A stretch of 36,234 bases of DNA from an uncultured Prochlorococcus sp. GTDB lineage: Bacteria; Cyanobacteriota; Cyanobacteriia; PCC-6307; Cyanobiaceae. Where the stretch lies: assembly GCA_902574405.1 (NCBI GenBank), contig CACGMX010000006.1, positions 1 to 36,234 on the forward strand, given 5' to 3'. The position numbers were made by a program, and so were the translations under genes. The notes beneath the pieces were generated by a model that did no database searches, had not been told where the DNA came from, and saw only the letters and a program-made list of their open reading frames with translations. This document shows positions 30,266-36,234 of this stretch, piece after piece (within the stretch, counting starts at the first letter, position 1; each line of letters starts with the position of its first letter).

Positions 30266-30442
30266 ATGAAAAGAATAGAACAAATTGTAGTAATTTTCAT
30301 AGCTGCAGCTCTTGCGATTCCAAGTTATTGGTTTTTTTGGACTTTAGCTGGTGGTGGTGGATATAACAAAAGAATAAAACCTATGAATAATCCAAATACC
30401 AATTATTCGAAACCTTTTCCTAAAGACCTCCTCGAGCCTTAA
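30266..30442 (+). CDS. 58-aa hypothetical single-TM peptide
   Basis: MKRIEQIVVIFIAAALAIPSYWFFWTLAGGGGYNKRIKPMNNPNTNYSKPFPKDLLEP; divergent from ABC-F; absent from the ORF track. Confidence 0.6.
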   Translation: MKRIEQIVVIFIAAALAIPSYWFFWTLAGGGGYNKRIKPMNNPNTNYSKPFPKDLLEP

Positions 30443-30650
30443 TCAACCACATTTTAGTTGACTCATCATCAATAGTACTTAAATATTCAATAACCTCTTC
30501 TTTAGTCACAGAAATATTTAACTCTTTGCCAATGTCGCATATTTTATCTAAGGCTTTTTTAGGATTAGTCAAAGCTGTCATAAACAGACTTTGTTTCTTT
30601 TTAGAGTCTTTAGCTATTAATTTATAGAGCTTTTCAGCATTACTGGACAT
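30420..30650 (-). CDS. Nif11-like small protein
   Basis: MSSNAEKLYKLIAKDSKKKQSLFMTALTNPKKALDKICDIGKELNISVTKEEVIEYLS resembles the Nif11/nitrile-hydratase-leader-like pattern; ends KARGGL. Confidence 0.55.
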   Translation of the reverse strand: MSSNAEKLYKLIAKDSKKKQSLFMTALTNPKKALDKICDIGKELNISVTKEEVIEYLSTIDDESTKMWLIKARGGL

Positions 30651-30684
30651 GTTTTTAAAATTGATTTATTAATAGATTATTACT

Positions 30685-31023
30685 TCAAGCTACATTTTGT
30701 TCATTATATTTATTAATAGATAAATCATTGTCCGAATCTATTATTTCTTTTGCTGAGGCATCTGCCATACTTCTTGCGTCTAGACATAAAACTTTTCTTA
30801 GTTTTGCGAAGTTAGCTGCGTGAGATTTTCTACCGTCTTTTTGAGCATAGTACTCAGACTGCTGAAGAATATGGTGAAGATGCGTTAACAAATATGGACT
30901 AATTACAGCTGATACTAAAACATCACTATTTTCATTATCGTGAGAATCAGAATTAACTAATCTTTTTTTCTTTTTTTCAATTATTGACCTTTTAGGAGAA
31001 TCAATTTTTCTTGAATTTTTCAT
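30685..31023 (-). CDS. hypothetical protein
   Basis: 112 aa; basic N-terminus, central LLTHLHHILQQSEYYAQKDGRKSHAANFAKLRKVLCLDARSMADASAKEI; divergent from the RHH gene. Confidence 0.55.
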   Translation of the reverse strand: MKNSRKIDSPKRSIIEKKKKRLVNSDSHDNENSDVLVSAVISPYLLTHLHHILQQSEYYAQKDGRKSHAANFAKLRKVLCLDARSMADASAKEIIDSDNDLSINKYNEQNVA

Positions 31024-31062
31024 GGGACAATAAAAAAATTAATTGATACGGACATAAATTTC

Positions 31063-31118
31063 CTTATTAATAATATACACAAAGATAGTATCCTTGACTA
31101 ACTGTGTATACTAATAAG
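31063..31118. promoter_or_regulatory. large imperfect inverted repeat in the divergent promoter region
   Basis: CTTATTA-ATAA-TATACACA (31063-31081) versus TGTGTATA-C-TAATAAG (31103-31118). Confidence 0.55.
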
Positions 31119-31140
31119 TAACAGTTATCAACTTTGACTC

Positions 31141-31452
31141 ATGGCTACCCGGCAAAATTCAACTAATGGGAAGCCTAAATCTCCTAGAATTCAAGTAGTT
31201 CTGCCTGAACTAATATGTGAGCAACTAACTACTTTAGCTAATAATGAATCTAGGACAGTTAGTAATATGGCAAAAGTTTTAATACAAGAAGGTATAAAAA
31301 AATACTTCGAGAAAGCGGGTGAATCACTTTTCTCTGAAAATAATCTAGATACCGATAAATTTAGAGACGAACTTGAAAACAAAAGCGTAAGAAGATTAAA
31401 AAGAGCTCCTAACAGGATTAGATACTATAAAAAATCTGAGAAAAATAGTTAA
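31141..31452 (+). CDS. ribbon-helix-helix (CopG-like) DNA-binding protein
   Basis: PRIQVVLPELICEQLTTLANNESRTVSNMAKVLIQEGIKKYFEK matches a beta strand plus two-helix RHH layout. Confidence 0.65.
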   Translation: MATRQNSTNGKPKSPRIQVVLPELICEQLTTLANNESRTVSNMAKVLIQEGIKKYFEKAGESLFSENNLDTDKFRDELENKSVRRLKRAPNRIRYYKKSEKNS

Positions 31453-32153
31453 TTCTGAGGCAATTTCTGTAAATCCACAGTTTTACCCATAACTACCAAA
31501 ATATTTCCTCTTTCCAAGATATATTTTGCTGGAGGATTAACGGTTAATTTTTCAGCAGGACCTGCTGCAAGAACATTTACTAAATAATTTTTCCTCAAAT
31601 TTAAATCTCTCAAAGATCTACCAATAAATTCCTCTGGAACAGTTATTTCATCTATACCAGTTTGGTTATCAAGTTCTAATCTTTCAATTAGATTTGGTCT
31701 GACTAGTTCTAAACCTAATCTTTCTCCTTGCATTCTGGAAGGGAAAACAACTTTGTCTGCACCTACCCTTTTTAACATTTTTTCGTGTAAGTCACTCGTA
31801 GCTCTGGCTATTACTCTTTTCACTTTGCTACCTTCACTATCTTTGGCAATAAGTGTCGTGGTTATACTTGCTTCAATAGGTTCACTAATACCGACTACTA
31901 CAGTATTCATTTCAAGTATTCCAGATTCCTTCATAGACTCTTCATCAGTACAATTTACAACTCTAGCTTCTATTGAAGGTTCCAATTGTCTCAAATCATC
32001 AATAGCTTTTTCCGAATAATCTGCAGCCAACACATCCGCACCATTACTTATAAGTTCCCTACAAACAGCGGTTCCAAATCTTCCAACGCCAACAACTGCA
32101 AAAGTGAGGGCTTCTTTTTCCCTCTTTTGAGACCACTGCCACCAATCAGCCAT
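31449..32153 (-). CDS. TrkA/KtrA-type K+ uptake regulatory subunit (RCK domains)
   Basis: FAVVGVGRFGTAVCRELISNGADVLAADYSEKAIDDL (RCK_N) and C-terminal RCK_C. Confidence 0.88.
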   Translation of the reverse strand: MADWWQWSQKREKEALTFAVVGVGRFGTAVCRELISNGADVLAADYSEKAIDDLRQLEPSIEARVVNCTDEESMKESGILEMNTVVVGISEPIEASITTTLIAKDSEGSKVKRVIARATSDLHEKMLKRVGADKVVFPSRMQGERLGLELVRPNLIERLELDNQTGIDEITVPEEFIGRSLRDLNLRKNYLVNVLAAGPAEKLTVNPPAKYILERGNILVVMGKTVDLQKLPQN

Positions 32154-32171
32154 AATAAAATTCAGTCAATC

Positions 32172-33575
32172 CTAAACATAAAGATCAGCCCTAGGATAGC
32201 CAATTCTCTTTTGTCTATCTATTCTACTCTTATAAAGAGCCTGCCAAAGTGCACTTAAAAGCAAAAGGATACCAAGTCTCCCTACAAACATTCCGATAAT
32301 AAGAATAAATTGACCGAAATGATTTAATTTTGCAGTTAAACCAATATCAAAACCAACAGTTGCAAATGCGGATATGCAAGTAAACAAAATTTCTAGGAAT
32401 GTGAAAGATTCTTTCTCAACAAACGTATTAGTTGTACTTAGAAGCATTGCCATTAAAAGAACAAAAAGCAAAGATCCTACTGTAATTCCAACTGCTTTTA
32501 GAATAACTTTATCTGAAATTAATCTATTACTGATTATTACATCTTTCTGACCTCTTAAAGTTGATCTAGTTGCGGCCATTAAAGCAATAAATGTAGTTGT
32601 TTTAATACCTCCACCAGTACCTCCTGTACTTGCTCCAATAAACATCAGAGTCATTAATAACAATAGGCCAGTATCTGATATTGAGTTTAAGGAGATTGGA
32701 TAATTTGTAAAGCCTGCAGTTCTTGCACTTACTGTTTCAAATATTGATGACAATAACCGTTCAAACAAATTCAAATCATTAAAAAATTGACTATTTAGCA
32801 ATGATTCAGTGATTAAGAACCCTAATGATCCGAATAATATTAGAGACAAACTTGTCCTAATAACCAATCTAGAATGAAGGCTTAATTTTTTATAAGAGAG
32901 ATTTTTTTTATTACTCCAAATATCATCAATAACACGCCAGCCCAATCCTCCCATAACTATGAGAAAAACAAAAACACTGTTAACCAAATAATTTGTTCTA
33001 TAATCTTGAAGACTATTTGACCTTAAAGAAAATCCTGCATTGTTATATGCAGATATGCTGTGAAAAATCGAAGACCAAAGTCTTTCCCAATTATTTTGAA
33101 TATCTACGAAGCCGAAAGTATATAAAACAATTGCACCCAAGGATATTATACTTATCGCTGTAATAGCAATGCTTTGAAAAGTCCTACCAATTCCTCCAAC
33201 TCCAAATTCATCTAGAGTCTTTCCTTTGTCTAATCTAGTTCGTAGTTTTGTCCCCTTAACAACAAACCCTTGTAAAAATGTCGTAATAGCCATTAATCCT
33301 AGACCACCTGATAAAAGCATAAGAGCCAAGAAAACTTGACCAAAGAAATTTAAGTCAACACCAATATCTATTATGGTTAGGCCAGTAACAGTTATTGCAG
33401 AAGTAGATGTAAAAAATGCTTCCCACAACCCAACCTTTGAAGATGAACATAATGGAGAACTCAAAATTAAAGTTCCAAGGCAAATAATAAATAAGCCTGT
33501 AACAATAGTGAATTGAGGTACAGATAGCTTTTTGTAAGCATCTTTTAACTTATAAACTTTTCTTATAAATTTCAC
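32172..33575 (-). CDS. TrkH/KtrB-type potassium transporter
   Basis: Multi-pass protein with filter-like segments TSTSAITVTGLTIID, HSISAYNNAGFSL, ETVSARTAGFTNYPI, TCISAFATVGFDIGLT; STGGTGGGIKTTTF. Confidence 0.92.
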   Translation of the reverse strand: MKFIRKVYKLKDAYKKLSVPQFTIVTGLFIICLGTLILSSPLCSSSKVGLWEAFFTSTSAITVTGLTIIDIGVDLNFFGQVFLALMLLSGGLGLMAITTFLQGFVVKGTKLRTRLDKGKTLDEFGVGGIGRTFQSIAITAISIISLGAIVLYTFGFVDIQNNWERLWSSIFHSISAYNNAGFSLRSNSLQDYRTNYLVNSVFVFLIVMGGLGWRVIDDIWSNKKNLSYKKLSLHSRLVIRTSLSLILFGSLGFLITESLLNSQFFNDLNLFERLLSSIFETVSARTAGFTNYPISLNSISDTGLLLLMTLMFIGASTGGTGGGIKTTTFIALMAATRSTLRGQKDVIISNRLISDKVILKAVGITVGSLLFVLLMAMLLSTTNTFVEKESFTFLEILFTCISAFATVGFDIGLTAKLNHFGQFILIIGMFVGRLGILLLLSALWQALYKSRIDRQKRIGYPRADLYV

Positions 33576-33579
33576 TATA

Positions 33580-35388
33580 TTACCCGTAATTTATCATTAT
33601 CAATGCTGGCACTGAAAATGACATTATAAGTGTTAATCCAACTCCATATTTTGCGATATCAAAAAATCTATATCTTCCAGGACCATAAACCATTAAATTT
33701 GTTTGATAACCCATCGGAGTCAAAAAAGATTGACTTGCACCGAACAAAACAAGCATTATTAAAGCGCTTGGTGAAATACTTAAAACATTTGAGAATTCAA
33801 TAGCAACAGGCAAAATCAAAGCAACTGACGCGGCATTACTTATAAATTGTGTAAGAATAATTGTCGATACAAAAATTATGACTAGTGCAAAATACAGAGG
33901 CATTCCATTAAGAGCAAAATTTAGATTAAGTGCAATTAAATCTGCTAACCCTGTTACCTGCATAGCAACACTAAAGGACGATAAAGATCCCAACAATAAA
34001 ATGACGTCTAACCTTATTGACTTTTGAATTTCTGCAGGTCTTAAACATCCACAAGCAACCATCGCAATTACTGCCAAAAGGACTGAACCTACTAATGGAA
34101 TATTAGAAACCGAAGGCAAAACCAACATTCCTATTGCAATTCCAATCGATATAGGTTTCTTTATCAAGAAAGGTAAATCGTCTTCGAATTGATCTAAAAT
34201 AAGCAAATCATTACTAGCTTGCAGACCTCTTATTGAATCTAACGGTGCTTGCAATAATAGAACATCTCCAGCCCTTAAAACAGCTTGACCTAATCTCTCT
34301 TGAACAGTTTGTTGACCTCTTCTTAGTGCCAAAACTGTTGCATTATGACGCTGCCTAAATCTTAATTCTCTCAAACTTGCACCAGCTAAAGTTGAGCCAG
34401 CTGGTAATAGTGCTTCAAAGGTCTTAGTACCTTCATCATCTGAGAAAATATTAGCTCCATCGAAAGATGTTTTGTTTTCACCTAACAGAATGGTATGTTC
34501 CTGCTGAAGCCTAAATAAGTCTGCCCTTGTAACACGGATTATTAATCTATCATCAGGTTCAATCTTTCTATCAGCCAAAGGAGGAAGAATAACTTTCCCA
34601 TTGCGTTGCAACTCCAGAACATCAACATCAAATCTTCTTTGCAATCTACTATTTCTAACAGATTGTCCTACTAATTCTGAAGTAGAGGGAATAGTAACTT
34701 CAGTAAAATATATATTCATATCACCATTTTTAATAAACTCTTTATCTCTCCCTCTATCTGGCAAGAGCATGTCAGAAACTAGAATCATATAGGTTGTACC
34801 TATAAGCCATACAGGAATTCCGATTGAAGTCAAACTAAATAATTCCAAAGCTCCATAACCTAATTGTTGACTAATATCACTTACAAGAAGATTTACTGAG
34901 CTGCCTAATAATGTCAGAGTTCCGCCTAATAAAGTAGCAAAAGAAAGAGGTAATAAAACTTTGGATGGTGATATATTTCTCCGCTCACACCAACCTTCAA
35001 TTAAAGGTAGCAAAGATGCTACTACTGGAGTATTAGGAACAATTCCAGATATTGGAGCAATCAAAAAAGCTATTAAAGAAATTAATTTCCTAGGCGTTCT
35101 AATACTTTCAGAAGAAATCAATTCTCTTACTCTGTCTAAGGCGCCACTTTTAAATAATGCAGAAGAAACTGCAAATAAGCCCATAAGGGTAATTAAGGAT
35201 GGGCTACCAAATCCAGCTAAAGCTTTTTCGGGAGAAAGCACTCCTGTAGCGATAAATATTCCAACACATAACAAACCAGTCAATTCTGGCGCGATAGTAT
35301 TTTTAATGAACAAAATTATTGACATTATTAAAACAACTACCGTTATAAACGCATCAAAATTATTACTAACTACTGCAATTAAATTCAT
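33580..35388 (-). CDS. SLC13/DASS-type anion:Na+ symporter with two internal RCK_C (TrkA-C) domains
   Basis: N- and C-terminal TM blocks (GIVPNTPVVASLLPLIEGW; FISNAASVALILPVAIEFS) flanking two RCK_C units. Confidence 0.87.
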   Translation of the reverse strand: MNLIAVVSNNFDAFITVVVLIMSIILFIKNTIAPELTGLLCVGIFIATGVLSPEKALAGFGSPSLITLMGLFAVSSALFKSGALDRVRELISSESIRTPRKLISLIAFLIAPISGIVPNTPVVASLLPLIEGWCERRNISPSKVLLPLSFATLLGGTLTLLGSSVNLLVSDISQQLGYGALELFSLTSIGIPVWLIGTTYMILVSDMLLPDRGRDKEFIKNGDMNIYFTEVTIPSTSELVGQSVRNSRLQRRFDVDVLELQRNGKVILPPLADRKIEPDDRLIIRVTRADLFRLQQEHTILLGENKTSFDGANIFSDDEGTKTFEALLPAGSTLAGASLRELRFRQRHNATVLALRRGQQTVQERLGQAVLRAGDVLLLQAPLDSIRGLQASNDLLILDQFEDDLPFLIKKPISIGIAIGMLVLPSVSNIPLVGSVLLAVIAMVACGCLRPAEIQKSIRLDVILLLGSLSSFSVAMQVTGLADLIALNLNFALNGMPLYFALVIIFVSTIILTQFISNAASVALILPVAIEFSNVLSISPSALIMLVLFGASQSFLTPMGYQTNLMVYGPGRYRFFDIAKYGVGLTLIMSFSVPALIMINYG

Positions 35389-35437
35389 ACGAAACTTATT
35401 TAACTCAATATACCCAAAAACAATATTTCGAAAAAGT

Positions 35438-36234
35438 TTAATTGAAATTATCTTTTTTAAGAAACTTTTTAAAAATAGATTTTTTTTGGAATATCCATGA
35501 AGATGCAGATTTTAAGCTTTCAATAACATCAGGCAACTTGGAAGCATATATAAGCCTTCTTGCCTCAAAAGCCAATTTCCCAGATACAGTAACCCCAAGC
35601 CCAGAAATTGAGGCTTCTCCTATTCCTAAGCTAATCATTTCACCATTATCTTTAAATTCAAAGGGTAAAGGATCTTTTCCTTGAATTAAAAGTTCTAAAT
35701 TATTAGCTAGATGATTTCCTTCCTGCATAGCCACCTGAGCAGTTATGGGTAAATCCTCCATTCCTTCAATAACTGAAATATCACCAATAGCAAAACAGTT
35801 TTTATATTTTTCTAATTGGAAATTATTATTAACTAAAATTCGTCCAAATTTTTTTGTTATTTGATCAGTTTCTAAGTAAGACAAGTTAGGTTTAACACCT
35901 GCAGTCCAAATAACAATATCTTTATCCAAGGAAGTTATACCTACCTCACTAATAATACTAATCTTAGTTTCTGAGACTTCTTTAACTGTGGAATTCAAAA
36001 AAATGTTAATTTTTCTTTTTTCTAATGCCTTCTCTGCTTGCTCTCTATTAAAAATTTTGTTTTTATTGAGGATTTCGTTTGATTTTTCTATTACATTAAT
36101 TTCAAATTGGTCTGTAAATATATCTTTAATTTTGCATGCCAATTCGATACCAGAAGGACCACCCCAAAATTTGCAAATATTTTTTCTGATGCGGGTATAA
36201 CATTTTTTAAGAAATTGTTTAACCAAGATTTCCT
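35438..36234 (-). CDS. C-terminal part of type 2 NADH dehydrogenase-like FAD/NAD-binding oxidoreductase (5' end beyond window)
   Basis: GGPSGIELACKI, DIVIWTAGVKPN, NCFAIGDISVIEG, TAQVAMQEGNHLANN; frame remains open to the window edge. Confidence 0.85.
   Translation of the reverse strand, partial: EILVKQFLKKCYTRIRKNICKFWGGPSGIELACKIKDIFTDQFEINVIEKSNEILNKNKIFNREQAEKALEKRKINIFLNSTVKEVSETKISIISEVGITSLDKDIVIWTAGVKPNLSYLETDQITKKFGRILVNNNFQLEKYKNCFAIGDISVIEGMEDLPITAQVAMQEGNHLANNLELLIQGKDPLPFEFKDNGEMISLGIGEASISGLGVTVSGKLAFEARRLIYASKLPDVIESLKSASSWIFQKKSIFKKFLKKDNFN

Noticed and set aside
34961-35500. 179-aa + strand ORF
   Set aside because: Antisense to the clear SLC13 transporter and NDH-2 genes; protein-like only as a shadow of the real frame.

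Overview
This 36.2 kb AT-rich window is densely coded and looks like the core chromosome of a Prochlorococcus-type picocyanobacterium (inferred from gene content: NdhO, Hli, zeta-carotene desaturase CrtQ, cyanobacterial radical SAM/DUF512, DUF3120-, DUF4346- and DUF2973-like proteins). There are about 40 protein genes, one tRNA-Asn(GTT), and no sign of CRISPR, phage, transposon or integron structure. Most genes are recognisable housekeeping or photosynthesis functions: cysteine synthase, DnaJ-domain, NdhO, SufA/IscA, CrtQ, HemD, RbfA, AroK, tandem PTPS plus RibD-C reductase, RimO, VKOR-Trx, NadB, TolC, HtrA, ABC-F, and an SLC13/TrkH/TrkA cluster. Items for a second look are mostly small features absent from the supplied ORF track: a 48-aa Hli, a 30-aa PetL-like peptide, a 58-aa membrane peptide, a 37-aa GTG-start ORF, and a 35-aa Cys-rich ORF whose expected start codon is ATT. 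Others are a large inverted repeat in the divergent promoter of a ribbon-helix-helix gene, a duplicated 19-bp motif near the left edge, a tandem-fused PTPS whose N-terminal half has lost the catalytic His, and an orphan Nif11-like peptide. I see no convincing large novel system. All family calls come from reading motifs, not from searches.
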